This document shows positions 27,301 to 42,300 of a stretch of 64,000 bases of DNA, one piece after another. A model generated the notes under the pieces. It saw only the letters and a list, made by a program, of their open reading frames with translations. It was not told where the DNA came from and made no database searches. A program made the translations under genes and the position numbers. Each line of letters starts with the position of its first letter. The first letter of the stretch is position 1. Origin of the DNA: Prostheceraeus crozeri (taxonomy: Eukaryota > Platyhelminthes > Polycladida > Euryleptidae); contig CAJQUW010009328.1 in NCBI GenBank assembly GCA_907163375.1, forward strand, positions 558,001 through 622,000, read 5' to 3'.

Positions 27301-30300
27301 TCAAATTTGGAATATTTATATTGATACCCAGTGCAAAGGCATGTTTGGATTGTGTGAAAGCGCCACAAATCATGCAGCAGACCTTTAGCCCTGAGAGAGA
27401 TAAACATAATTTAATGTCAATAGTTTTATGCAAATCATACAGTAAATGTATTCGTTCACATGCTATCTCTTGGCTCATTCCTTTTTTAAATACAGTTCAT
27501 TAATTGAAGCATCTGCCATGCGGCCAAAATACAGAAAACCCATAGGCCACACACTACGTCAAAAATAATGACACAAACCTATATTTCCGTGAAATCAGCA
27601 AAATCAAAAGAAATGTCATTATTCTAAGCTGTACTGGTGTAATCTGATGTCAATGCATGCACAAACGAGAAATATAGCGAAATTCAATGCCTCAATTATC
27701 AATGAATCTATGGTATGATACAAGCAAACTCCGCATTTGAAGTATATTGCACTTGACACAAAAAAATGATCAGTGCGAGTATTTAAACATTTAATACATC
27801 GCACCCGGACTGTACATTGTAATCAGGAACGATATAACAGCTGGAAAACAAGAATCGGGGGTCACCGAGACCACATCAGCATAACTTTTCAGGAAGTATC
27901 ATTAGACAACAAAGAAAGCCGATCATCAATTCACATGAAGAAGGTCGCGCACGTGGATTTCATTATTTCATTTCATATGTACTTTCATGAATTATTCTTT
28001 AAACACCTAATCGGATAAAACCAGGTGGTCAATGTTTGGAGTTCTGAATGTGGGATTCATGTATATAACTATTCCATATTCAGGGTATCAAGGCTATACG
28101 TGCGGCGGTGCGCGATGAAAAGTATATTGAATTCAGTAAAAAAAATGGCCAATTGTACTTTACTCGTATATACAGTATTTATATTAGAAAGCTAGCGAGT
28201 AGGCATTGAATATTCAAATTATTACACCCGCTCGAAGATTTCGAAATTATTTCGTCTTTACGCATAAATACGTCTTGTTGTAAGACCCTTATCATGGTGG
28301 AAATGTCTTCAGACCTGAGCAAGGCAACCTCAAACACCGCGTTTCGTCCTACAAGGGCTTGACCATCTCCAAGTGATATCGACAGCCTATTGCCATTTCC
28401 ACATTCATACCAGCATTCATGTTGTAGCGAGATAGCATTTCTCTGAGCTTGATGTTCTTATGATCCAATTTCAAAAATTGCGCAATTAAGGATCCAAAAG
28501 TATGCTTTGCAAGAAATATTATTTATGAAGTGAAATGTGATGTGTCATCAAACCAATATCGGCAGTACGATTCGCCCCCATCACAGCCGTATCAAAGAGC
28601 ATTTGAACATTTCTTGGTCATCAATTCTTAGCCACAAAAGAACATGTCAAAATAACAAATTCAACATTAGGATATTAACCACAGCAGACGACGAGCCAAA
28701 TTGAAGACTGAAGGCATCAATCTTCACACGGAGGCTTGAACCGTCGATAAATAGTCGAGTTGAATGTGAAGAGCTGAAAGAATTTTTATACATGCAATTT
28801 TTAAATATCTAATGACGAATTTGTTGGAGGTTGGGGAGATATGCGATAACAGAACACTTCTAATGTCGGATATCTTCCCATTATATGCACAATTGACATC
28901 ATTTATATTTCAAAGTCAATACGAAGCTAATTCTACAACTTTTCAGGACAAATTAACTTAATATTTTCTTGACAATAACTATGGTGTAAAAAGCCGAAAT
29001 ATATTGACTCCCTTTTTGTACATTTTATATGATAATGAATAACTTGGATTTTTCTAAACCTGTTTTCAATTGTGCACAATGAAGGAATGCTTCATCAAGA
29101 AAAATGACAGTTTTACTTATAAATCCAGTATGAGTAGTGTCTAAAGATTATTATTATTATTATTATTATTCATATGATGATAATATACGTGCATTTGTGG
29201 ATGAATGAACATGTTAATTATATTTACATTAGTAGGCCTACTTTTTTTCAATGGTCTGTAAGTGACTTCAATTCATTAAGATACTTACTTTTGCAAGAAA
29301 ATGACAAAAATTCTAGATTTTCAAAAAGCACTTTTTTAGATGGTCAAATTTTCAATGTTTCCATGAGCTGAATTTGGAAAAATTTGGGTTGCTTATCAAA
29401 AATACGTAGAAACCAAAAAAACACAAAAATTAGAGTTTCAGCCATTATTTTTTGGAGCACCGTCAAAAAATGTCTAGGGGGTTCCAGGAATACTCCCTCC
29501 GTGTAACATAGGGTTAACGAAGAGTATATCGCGCCTGAAAATAATTTGCCGGACGATGGCCACATGTGTAGTAGTCAGGGATGAGAATGGTAACGGGGTG
29601 CAGAGGAAATTCATGTTTCAAGGGGCTTCAAATCGACAAAAGTAAAGAATGCATTAGACAGACTTATTGGGACCCCTCGCGGAAAATTCTCATCCCTGAG
29701 TAGTTGAGTCTTCGTGTGAATTGAAATAGAGACTTCGGACAAGTCCAAGAGTTATCTCATTTTTTCAAATCACTGATAGTCCTTTCTTGAAAGGAGGACA
29801 ATCCTTCGCTCGATAACTTATAATCTCCGTTTCCAAGCATCCTGCCACAAACTCGCAAAGATGGTCACTCCACCTAGAAATCGTTTTTTTAACAATAAGC
29901 ATGTAAGGATGACAATAGACATGCACGAGACGAAGGATCATTTATCGATGTATTGTTCGTCGAAAATGATGGGGAATGAAAAAATGTTGATATCATTAAG
30001 CAGTCAGATATTCGAACATTTAAGACCGAGCATTTCGGCATGATAGCTGCCACTACTTCTAATCCTTACTCATTTACATGTATTTCATGGCATGAAAAAT
30101 CAAACTCCGCAGGCAAAGATGAACGATCATATCCGAAAACATCCGAAATCGTTTTTTTCAGGTTGAACTACATAGAGTTTGGAAATTTGTTGTAACTTAT
30201 AAATATATATTTCTAAAAAAAGGTTGGTGCAACTTCATTCTCATATGTAGAGCAATAGTCTGCAATTTATTTGATCAATGATTGACTTTTTGCATTGTTC

Positions 30301-33300
30301 CAATGGAATAATATGGAGAGTTGTCAAATCTTGCTAGTATGTTCTCTTTTATTCGCGCTCTTTCAAGGTTGCGTCAGATTGCTTCAAGTAAATAGAGAGC
30401 ATGCCATAGTCGCAATGGTGATCCCATAGAATTAGGAATATTATTAGATGGTGAGGTCATTATATCTTTGGTCGTTGGACGATGAAGGAGAGAAATATTT
30501 TTATATTTAACGGGTGTTGTTTCGTCATTTATTCTTAGTATTACTGCAGATCGGTCGATATTCCGAAAAAATCGACATCCTTGCGGGCTTTGGTCACACA
30601 GCGTATTCTGCGCTGAATGCATGTGTTTGAAATTGCTCGCCATCGACAGTCCGCTGACTTGATTGAGGTCAGACACTGATTAAGAACAAAAAACGACGAA
30701 ACAGAAATTTATCCTCAATTAATTACCAACTAATTTTTTTAATTCAAAAATTAATTTAAAATTTGTCAAATGCTTCTTATCAATTATTTGATCTAATTCA
30801 ATTGCAATCAATTTTTAACCTATCAATTTTCCCCAATCCCTGGTTCTATTCGATGATGGGTTGTATTCCAGGACGGATTCTTATCGAGTAAACACAGCAA
30901 GATTTTCTGCCAACGGAAATAATAATCCCGAGCTTCATCTGATTATTCCCCAATGAATGTGCAAACCTTGCTCTTGTCTTCTCAAAAAGTCTATTCCGGA
31001 CATCGCATGTCTTTCAGAGACATTCTTGACATTCTTGAGCAAGCAACACATGTGAAACAGTATCTCGCTTGCATCATAGCAGTAGGAAGGTAAGAGCATT
31101 GAAGTGATTCTCCACAAACTGCTGTCCATATCACTTGAATATTTTAAGATTGTTCTTTCACCAGCTGACTCTAACTCTTCAATAAAATGACTTTCAGAAA
31201 AGACTATAACTGACACTTTGATTGACACGTGAGGTAAACTGACATTTTCATGGGTCACACACTACAGAGGTGGATGATACTCTCATATGTGCATGCAACC
31301 TTTGGAGTTTCGCCTGCACTATGTCAAGCGAGCCTTTTTCATTCAGGCTGGCAATTTTAGAGATCTATCATCGGCGGCCCAGAGGATTAAACTCCAAAAA
31401 AGGCTACAACTCCGGCATATCCCAAAGACATTCCGAAGTCAATGATAAACTTCGCCGAGCTCTTCTTTCTGCAGGAATCCCGTCAGTTCTCGAGCCTGTC
31501 GGCCTGACTAGAAGTGATGGTAGGAGGCCTGACGGGATGACTACATTCCCATGCGATGCGGCAAGCCGTTAGCTTGTGATTTCACTCGTGTGGACGCTTT
31601 TGCGGCATCCAATGTAATCAACTCAACATGAGAGACCGGTTCCGCAGCTACTTCCGCAGAAACATTAAAACGTCGCAAATACGCAGAATTGAGTGGTCAA
31701 TAATTTGAATCAGTGATTATAGAAACGTCAGGCGTATACTGCAATTGTGCCTATTAATTATTAGATGCATCAGCAACCGTATATCAGAGGCTACAGGAGA
31801 GCCAAAAGAAACTTTTCGGCTGAAGCAGTCTATTAGCATCGCTATTACCAGGGGTCACGCTATCAGCGCTAGCCTAGCCAGTATTTAGGCAGCATCTTTA
31901 CTTTAACTTATCTCCTACTTCTACCGTAATTCTTTTTCTATTAATGTAATCAGCTAGCACCTTGTTCCTGAATAAAACACATATTTGCTTGCATAAAATT
32001 AATAGGTGCACAAGGCATACCGTATATCTTCTATTAAACGCTCCCGGCGTTTATTTTTTCGCTAAGATTTTAGCCAGGCGTTTAATAGATTCATGTCAGT
32101 GACGAAACATTGTTTTCTTATATTTAGGAGTCAGTATTATCTTAAAATATTAACTGTTAGCTATGCATTAAGTGGATCCTATTATTAGCATTGCTATATA
32201 CGTATACAGTACTGCAATCAACATGAAGATTATTGCCTCTGCATAACGGTACCTTGGTTTGTGCCTCAATTAGAAATGCTCCAGTAAATCTGTAGTGAGA
32301 AAACAAGCTCCTGCAAGTCAGTGCATGAAAAATCGTTTAATTACTTTCATCAGTATCACACCAACTATTGTAAATTTGTCTATTGCCAATGTACACTAGG
32401 TATTACATCCATATCAACGGGTAATGATTAAATCAATATCGTACCGTGGCTTTGTTTCTCACCGTTCCATCGTAGGGAAAATTCAATCCAAACAGAATAA
32501 AAAAGATGAATCCATGCAAACCAATGATGCAGACACTTAGTTGAGGCCAGAGAATGTACTGCAGTCTATTGCTCTCGTGTAGGCTAGTCCATGTGTAGAC
32601 GTATTGAAACGTCAAAATCGGATATCTGCTGCAGACCCGGCGTTTATTGGAGACCCAGAGTCTATTGGAGACCCGGCGTCTAGTATAGATCCGGCGTATA
32701 TTAGAAGATATACGGTATGCGAGACCGTCCCTCTGCCGTGTCTCAACGGTTGAGTTTGGCCATGACAGCTGCCTTCGGCCCACACTAAATTTGTGGATCC
32801 AACATGACCGTAACCTTAAAGACTCATTCGCATATCATTCCAGCATGCCTGTGGTTCATTGAAACATTTATGACAAACGGGGAAAATGGACAATAAATCG
32901 TGGAGTGGTACATCGATTGGGGTCTGTCGGGATCAACCCAATCGAAAAGTCGTCTGTCCCACGTGTCTTCATTATCCCTAAATATGCAGAAATAATGTGC
33001 TGGCACTTGCGATCTACGCTCTGCCCGAGATATTCCTCCTCTCCATCGAAGCATCCTCATTTCTGTGCTGTCCAGAAATCTTTCATCGGTTCTCTTCATC
33101 GCTACTACCTCAGGCCCGCACAGCCGCACCCGTCTGACTATACACTCACACGCATTCACTTCGATGTGATCTCTGTGGCAGTGGTCAAGTGCTTGGCCAG
33201 CGATCTTTCGGTCCACAGGTTGAGCCCCGAAAGTTTAGTTGGATGTCGGCAGGAAGGACATCCGGACAAAGAGTACTACAACGTTCTGGAAAAGCCTGAC

Positions 33301-36300
33301 TTTATCAGTACCGCCCAAGCCACCAGTATGGAGAGTAACGACGTTAAAACTTCAATATTGGTCGGTATCTCCAAGTCACAAACAACTCCCCTGACTTCTC
33401 TTCATTTTATCCATGCTCTCTTCACCTTTTCCCCCACTCTCTAATCATAATTTTGCTGATTAGTGTATTAACAAAACATTACTCAGTTTGCTTATAGATG
33501 TGAAATGAAATTATAAATCAGCAAGTCATAGAAATCAAGTCTACAATATGAGTAAAACAAGTATGAGAAATGAACAGTCACAAAAGTTCAGCTTTTGCTT
33601 GAACAAAAAAGAGTATTGAAGGAGAATGATGAGAGCTACAGCATGTAAGAAATCATCACAGAACTCTCACCTGAAACGCGGCGTGACATCTTTCGAACTC
33701 AGATGCGGAATTAAGGAACGGATCAAAGACAGAGAACGTGATGCCTCCGGACTCCCTTATCGCAAATTGCTGAAGAGTATTGTTAAAGGCGAAGATGGCG
33801 AGAGCAAGACAGCTTTTTAGTCGTATTACCTGAAAAAGAAACAATAAGTAGATATCACAGATTATCTTCGTCAATATTAAGTTCTCTTTTTGAAGAACTT
33901 GATTTTGGCGCCATCGTGCACATTAACTGTTTGATGTCAAAATGATTTCTAGTTCAGTAGATACTATTTAATCAGTCTTTGTAAGTCCGTGTGCCGTTAA
34001 ACGATGAATATAATGGTGATAGCTATTTTCTAAGACGCAAAAATATTCAAATTCAGTTGCAACCATCAGAGAAAAGAGGTTATCACATTTTTATGAAGGA
34101 AGTAGTTTGATATTCTACGACTTATCTGTTGCAAATAGAATCATTCATTTGAGTTTAGTTGATTATAGGAGCATGCCTGAACACTCGGAATATTTCCTTT
34201 GCCGCGTATGGTCGCGCATTGAATGAGAGTTGTACCCATGTTCAGAAATAAGTACTAGCGCTGCCGATGATTACTTTCTTGCTGCCCGATTTTGAGTCAT
34301 TGTTTCCTCATGTTTGGGAGTTGGACGATGTGTCATGCCGACTCCGGTGTGAACAGATTGCGCGTTTCCAAGCAGCACGGTCCTGAGCAATGTGACGGTC
34401 GAGGTGCAAATCTCGCAGATCTTCCTCCACGTTGTGTATGCATTTCTTCCCTTGACTATCACTGATGTTCTGACCAGTGTCCGGATTCTAGAATTTCGAA
34501 ATTTTCGTGCATCCCAAAAATTTTCGTGCATGATATATATATATAGAAAAAAGTCACCTTTTCTGAATAGTATGATCCCAGACAGCACTACTTCGTTGCA
34601 AAGCCGCTTCAGAGCTATTTTACACATTCATATTTAATTCCTCATCATTGCATAAGAACTTAAAGTTAGACTGACATGCAGTACTGTAATGTACTAAAAT
34701 GTACATCTGAGTGAATGCACGTAAAATTGATGTAAGCTACCCAGGGTAACAAGAATCCTGCTCACATTTTAATTTGCAAATTACATACGAACATTCAACT
34801 GCCAGATGCAATTAAAGATAGAGTAAACGAAACTGCCACTGAGTATAGAGTTTCGATTTAACTTATTTTAAGGGTTGATGGAGGTATTTCAAAAAAGTAT
34901 GCCTATCCAATTATTATGAAAGTAATTACTTTGGTAGGAAGGGCGTATGCCTATTATGTTAACAGATAGAACGAGTATACAGTATAATAAATCGTATACT
35001 TATGTATCACTAAACAAATTGAAACAACAAATTTAGTACGGTAAGAGCATATTGCTATTTGCAAAGATTACTAATCAGCTGACGCTGTCCATTATCTTTG
35101 GCCATTGTTCTGAAAGTCTACATGGAAGTTCACCAGATAAGTCACTTTGGTATTTTTGGTATCTTTGGAAGGGAGGAAAATGTATCTTTCTCTGAGACAG
35201 AATGTATCTTAAATGTGGCAGACAGCTTACAGTTTCCACTCATTTCACCAAGTACTGTACTACACGCACTCGGTAGAGTACAGTAACACCGGTAATCTAT
35301 AAAAATCTATCAAAAATGATGTATACTGAAAAAAACTGAACGATGCAAAAATTCGTGCAATCCACATCACGATTTTCGTGCATCGACTGTAATTTTCGTG
35401 CATTCGTGCATGATTCGTGCATGCACGAATTTCGTGCGTGAATCCGGACACTGGTTCTGACCAGGTACCTCCATAAGCCGCGTCTTTTTGGCCAGCTCGA
35501 ATCAGGCATGCGGTCTGAGTGCCCGAGCCATCTTAACCGATTTTCACGGAGCATACTCGGTAAATCTGCGATTCCCAAGGCTTGCTTTAGTCCATCCATA
35601 GATCTTCGCTCGCAAAGCTTGGTGGAACATGTCCATCTGATCATGTGGTTCTCGTTTCTTAAAAGTTTGTTGATGTCATCAGTCTTCACTGCCCATGTCT
35701 CTGAAGCATAGAGTGACACACTTCTAAAGCATGTGTGGTAGATGCAGCCTCTTCATCGCAAGCTAACACTACGATTCGTAATATGGGCAACAATTCCTGG
35801 AAAGTTTTCCATGCCTTATTGACTCTTGCGGTAGTAGCGCCGAAACAACCTCCCTTCTGATCGATAACATCGCCAAGGTAGTAGAAGGAGTCAACAACCT
35901 CTAGCACGTCACTACCAGCAGAAATTGTTTCAGGTAAGTCAGCCGGTGTAGCTAAAACACCTTCACAGCTGCTTCATTTGAAGTTGTGGTCGGCACGAAT
36001 GCTACTTAGGTTCGTGCAGCGGTGGTGGATCCGACGATTGCAATGCGAAATACATTTGATTCCTGATATTTGATAAAATGGCGGCTATTCAGTTCTGTTT
36101 CTGCTTTTCAACTGATGGAGCAAATCAAAATTTCATGATTTTGTTTATATGTTTTTTTAAAAAGCATCACTTGTAGACCATCACTGGTACGCTACCTAAA
36201 ACGAAATGTCAATGTAATGTCTTACTATACACCATTAATGAAATATGAAAACAGAACATTTGGTGTTAGAGAGAGAGAGAGAGAGTCTACTTGTTCAAGT

Positions 36301-39300
36301 CTCGCATCTGCCGCGTGTAGTGGTCAGTCAGTTACATTGTAGCATTGGTCGCCTTATGCCTGGAGGTAAAAGTGACCTATTCAGATTCTGAACCGAAATT
36401 CCTTTGTTACTGATAAATTACATCGATATGTTACTTTTATAATGAGTAACATCTATTTACAATGAAATCAACAATAAATTCAAGTTCTGGAGACAGCGGA
36501 GCGGGGGTACGTCGGTAACCTGCGGCCCGAAAGTAGGTTAGACTTAACCAGCCGCGGCTTGGTTGAGGTTGCCGACCCATCTGCAGTACAGCACAATAGT
36601 GCAGTCAGTGTGTTCATAAGTAGCAACAGTTGCATAGCAAAGGTCAGTATCTTAATTTTCCAATTGCGAATCTTGATATTCAGTATCAAACACAAAATCA
36701 AAAGTATTTGAAAGCGAAGCTAAACTTTTTGCACACCACCAATTAAATGAAATTCAAAGGTACATTTAATCGCTAATAATCAAATAAAAAATTAGGTACT
36801 GTATACTTCATAAGCTTTCCAAATACAAGTACTCTTTTTGCTTTCCCTTTGTAACAAACTATTTGAATGCCAACTTCTCAAAGTGCTTGCCTCTTTGCTT
36901 CAATTTCGTAATCAACAAGCCTATTTATCAAACATTTTTTGGAATACGCTGTGTACGCCAGATAAACCGTCGCGTAAGCAAGTTATGTTTCACTCTTGCT
37001 CTGAGAAATATTTTGTTGGGAACTTTGTTTCACACGCTTGTGATTTATTCACAATACAAGCAGACTTAAAAATGGCAATTAATTTTTATTTACTATGTTT
37101 AACTTAAATAATCTAATTTACTTAAGTATTTCACGTATGGATATCTACAGTGTCTATTCTACGGCTGTGAGACTGTGCACAATTCTTATGCATAATGCAT
37201 ATTGTTTCAAATAAATTGAAAAGCTAATATTAAGAGAAATCTGCTATTCCGCTTATGACAAAATTTTTACTCCATTGTGTATTGAATTCTAATCTGTAGT
37301 GGTGTCAACTGCCTCCTTTTGACATAGCCTAGGCAAGCAGGAACACAAAACTACATTAATCCACGAAACCACCAATAGTGTCAAGTATTTTCATATGAAT
37401 TCACCTGATATAAAAGAATAAATCACAATGCATGCACTTTAGATGATGTTGCAAAATACATGCTGCACATGATCAGCAGACAATATTTACAATTCAAATA
37501 GTAAGCCTACTTATTCAATTTGTGTCAAACTTTATGAATGTGTACAAAATCCCTTCATCTTCAATTATTTGCATCTTCAAGGCGATGGGTGAACTTTTGA
37601 GGGCTTAAGAGTAAATTAAAACCTGAGCGTTGCCAGTGCAGGTTCTTGGAATAGAAAAATAATTGTTTTCTTTTCAGCACATAAATGTTGTTTGTTTAAA
37701 ATATATAAGTGAGCTCCATCAGAATTTAAATACCAATCTCAATAAGGATACAATGCCTCTGTTGACCTTTAGTTTATCTGTTTGAGAAGAACAACAGAAA
37801 TTTGATCTTATGAATAATTTTAGGCGATATATTTCAACCTATACATACAGGTTATTTTCAGGCACTCCACAATTGCATACATAGCAGGGATGTTATTCAA
37901 AAAAATTGAACAAGTGGGTGGATGACATAGAAAAGATATAACATGGAACAAATTAGCGATAAAAGGTGATACAGACAGACAGCATTGGGCAACCGCATCC
38001 AGCAGCAAGCATGATAGATTGATCTGATAGGTATCACATAGCAATAGAGACAAGTTGTACTGAGCCACAATTTATCAGTTGAAGAAAAATCCAGTCTCAT
38101 ATGAAGTGGAATAAATCAATATAATATAAATACCGGTGGAAATCATTAAATTGTTCAAATCTCTTTCTGTTACTTACTGCGGGCTTCTTTTTCTTTATGA
38201 AGATGGCTTGTCGGAGTTGAAAATTTGAATTGCCGCTATCACATGCGATGATGAAGCAATCAAATTTTAGTCACTAAAATCATCGCATAGGAAAGTGGCA
38301 ATGTTACTGCGCACTTAGTTAATTCAAACCAACACATTAATAAAGGATGATTCTTCCTTCAAATATAGGATATAAGCTTTGAAGATTATGAATATAATAA
38401 CAACTTGCAGACAAGCAGTCAATTTAATCCAGGCATCACAAAATGAGGAAGCTCTAGTCATCAGACGAAGACCTAGTTAATCTTCTTAGTGAATATTGGC
38501 TGCGTCGGCAACGACAGCGTGACCACTTCTCTAATGACGATGAAAAATCACCTCACTATGGGTGTTTCATTGACTGAAATCTCTAAGGCTTCTGAACCGA
38601 GCACTAGGTACTAATACATTATGATGTATGAATTCTCAGCAGTGCATGCTACTCCGATCGCTTTAAGTTGATCAGGTTTGACCCAATTTAGGCAATTGAT
38701 TTTTCAGTTGGTTAACTTCCATTAAACATTATTTAACACTTTGCCTCAGGCTTCTATGCCTTCACTACTAGGTTCTTCTAAACCATTAACTTATGCGACA
38801 TAACACATGGTATACCTATTTTTGGTTTACTCTATCCGGTGGTGATATCAATTTATAATTCCAAGTTGATTTTGTTACTATAAATAGCATTTTGATATTC
38901 AAACAATCATTTTTTAAAAGTTCTTTATAAGAAGTATGTATAGTCATCATAACGAGGTATGATATATATAACCTGCGTATCAATTAACATAATTAGTCGA
39001 CCATATTTCCTGAACGAGCAAACTACAGAAGTTACAAATCAACTTAAATTTCAAAATTCTTATTCATGTGGCACCTGCGGCTAAAACAGTTTTTAATTCC
39101 AAGTTGATCTTTTTGCTATAGCAGTCTTGATAACAGCATTTTAAAATTCAAGCAATCATTTTCTAAAAATTCGTAATTGTATCTAAAATAGTCGAAATAA
39201 CTTCATGAACACTGTAGTAGAACCTGTGTAAAACATGCTCTGTCTGGTGATGCTTTCGATTCTGCATTTTAAGCGGTTCTTGTTACTGTAAATAGCATTT

Positions 39301-42300
39301 TAAAATTCAAACAATCATTTTTAAAATTTCGCATTTGTAAGTAGAATGTATAGAACATACGCAATAAAAATCATCACAACAAGGCAAGCCAACAAAAAGT
39401 TATTGTTGAATTTTTGTGGAAAATTTTTTGAAAATTTTGAATTTCAAAATTCTTATTCATGTGGCACAATATCCTCATTCAAATATTGGGTCTGCAAGAA
39501 ACAGCTATCACTCAGAGAAAGCCAACACAAAGTTAGGAAAAGTCACCGAAGGAGACCTTTAAACAATTATTCGTTCCGGCGTGAGATAAGAAAAGCGAGG
39601 GGGCCGTATTTTTTTTTTGAATGATTTCCGTCTTGGCAGGCTAAACGACGAGGCAACAGCGCCGACGCGACGCGAATCACCGGTGCTAATCATGACACTA
39701 GTGCAGCAAATGCGTCAGTCATGCGCTCTACCGTTAGAAGTTCATAACGCACGAATACATTAATGTATGCACATCTGATGATATCTTTACGAGTAGAGAA
39801 TATGTCAGCATGAATTGAATTTGTTTCTTTTTCAATTGATTCGTTAATCCCTTCATTGAATCATGCTGACAATTTCCAAAGAGGAACACTTGATGCACTG
39901 TCCATTAGACGCGGCAACAATTACATCACACGGCAACTTAATATCACAACTCCAGAGTCGCTTACAGGTGACTTGGAAATGTTTCTAAGAATCGCATTGC
40001 GTAGTTAATTATAACGAATAAGTTTTTGCTCAAACATCAAAATTAAACAAAAATGTAGGAAGTTGAAAGCCAATGCCATTAATAAACCGCTTTGAAAATC
40101 ATCGATGTGTTACCTAGCTTTAAGGGTGCGTTTACACGTGCAACTTGATTGCTAGCACTTTCCGATCCATGATGAGTCAGAAAAGAATAGACAAACAATG
40201 GAAACAAAGACATGCCTTAATAATCGTGCTTCGTGCGTCATCAGGCAATAGTAATTTAATGAATGGTCATAAGGAGAAATGCATTGATCTCATCAGCTTA
40301 TTATCCTTTGAGTGTCAGTAAAAGCGGCAAATAAAGTTGAACAAGGTGGAGCTTCAGCTGACAGATTTTACTGACACTCAGGATAACATGCTGATGAGAT
40401 CAATGCATTCCTTTTGATCATCATTCATACAATTGCTATTGTTTGGTGACTCAAGAAGCACGATTATTGAAGACATACACGTACCTTTGCTACCATTGTT
40501 TTTCATTCTTTTCTATTTCATTATGGTTCGAAAACTGTCAGCAATCAAGCTGCACGTGCCAGCATGGAGGTCCCAGGCGACCAATTCGCCCCTCCCCCTC
40601 CTCATTAACCCCTAAAGCGTTGTTCAGAATAGTATGAAAATTCCTGTACAACATACAATTTGCAGTGTGTGAACTTTCTAATGCCAGAATTCATTTGCTC
40701 TAACTCTTCATGCTATGAATAGCAATTCAAAATTTGAAATCGCTATTTCCCGAGAACTTGAAATTTTTCTGAATTTTGGCTTTAAATGCTTTCTCAATGA
40801 CTCCTGATGCTGAGATGTGAAAATGCACTGAGAAATCGATTTACAGTACAGAAGGTTGATTAGAGAAGACAATAATGAAATAAGCCAGATTATCTTTCAA
40901 AATTCATCGCTCTAATCCTTGTGCAAAATGATGTCGTGCAACGATTGGGGAGGCGGGGGTGAAGGTGTCGACTCAAAAAATGTAGCATGCAGTCAACATT
41001 TTTATATCAAAAGATTCAGTTTTTGCAGAGAATACGTTCCTGCAGTTTTTTTACGGATTTTTTACGTCACTTTTTACCCCTACTGGGGCCTTGGACGGTG
41101 CTGACTGAAGTCAGTATTTGTTTGGAGCGTTGTGGTGCTTTGTAGTCCGGATGCCCTTCCTGCCGACTTCCAGTGACACTTTCCGGGTTCGACCTCTGGA
41201 CCATGAGACCGCTAGTCCAAGTATGCAACCACTGTGCCACGGACACCACTAAAAACCACGCAACCACTGCAGTCAAAAAAATATTTGATCACTTCTAAAG
41301 AAGCTACATTTTTGCTTCTTCGCTGAAATTTCAAGCTTTCAATTCAATTTTCCTCGGCATGATTTCATGATTCACTAAATTTGTGCTTAATGTCTGAGTA
41401 CACCCCTCTGGTGAACCCGTTTACATCATTTTAAAGCTAATTATGATCAGTGTCTTTGATTATGATTTATTGCTCTTTCAGTATCAGGTAGTTTGTGAAA
41501 TGATCGCGATTAAGAAAACATTCCTATTAACAAGGCTGAGCATTAAAGTAAAGGTAGCCCATCGAATTGCTAATTTAACAAACATTGTCTCTCCAAGGTT
41601 GGCTTGGAGGATTTGTAAAACACATTTATTCCTTCTGTATTGCCATCATGATCAATCAAATCCGTGTAAAAATTCCCCAAAAGTGTAAAAATTTGCATGT
41701 CTCACATGCTATGCTGGGTCTCAACTCGAGTTCATTTAATAGAATCGAAACTGTATACACATTGCGGATTTAATTAGTGCTAAGTTGCTACTCTACCTAT
41801 TATACTTACTGTGTGGCTAAAGCTAAACGTCAAAAGAAGTTTTTGTTCTATAAGAGCCACGACAAAAATGGGATTAAAGTGCAGGGCTGGTCAATGGGAT
41901 GGGCCCTGGGACGAGAACTTGCGCACATGAACCGGTAAGTTCCCGATGGGTCATTAATGCTCAATTTCAACTCAATTATCAATGTACTTGGTAGATTTTT
42001 GAGTACATTTTGACAGCCTAAATATCCTAAAACATCCGTTTAGCAAGCTTTTCAATACAACACCATTAAAAATATTCACCACAAGCACTAAAGTCCACTT
42101 AGGAACTGTCAACCTCAACCGATCGCTACAAAAATTCATCTATGAGTTCATGAAAATATTCTGGCTACAAGACAAATTCCATTTGCATAGGACTTCCGGC
42201 TTGCATATTAGATGCGATGGCTGCGCGCGCACGTTAGTGAGAAAATTTATTTCAATTTTAAGGGGGGGTCCATATCTGTCCATATACTCAGATAATATCC

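Larger units (their letters stand above)
28806..31287. other. Intron, few features
   Basis: Apart from the TTA run and the small MITE at 29578, only AT-rich unique-looking sequence. The 100-codon minus-strand ORF at 30374-30676 has no recognisable domain. Confidence 0.45.

Noticed and set aside
30374-30676. A 100-codon minus-strand ORF that might be a small gene.
   Set aside because: No domain, no signal peptide and no splice or phase support for joining the ANKAR-like gene.
33626-33820. Plus-strand ORF overlapping 33671-33829.
   Set aside because: Shadow of the ANKAR-like exon on the minus strand, which has splice sites and phase agreement.
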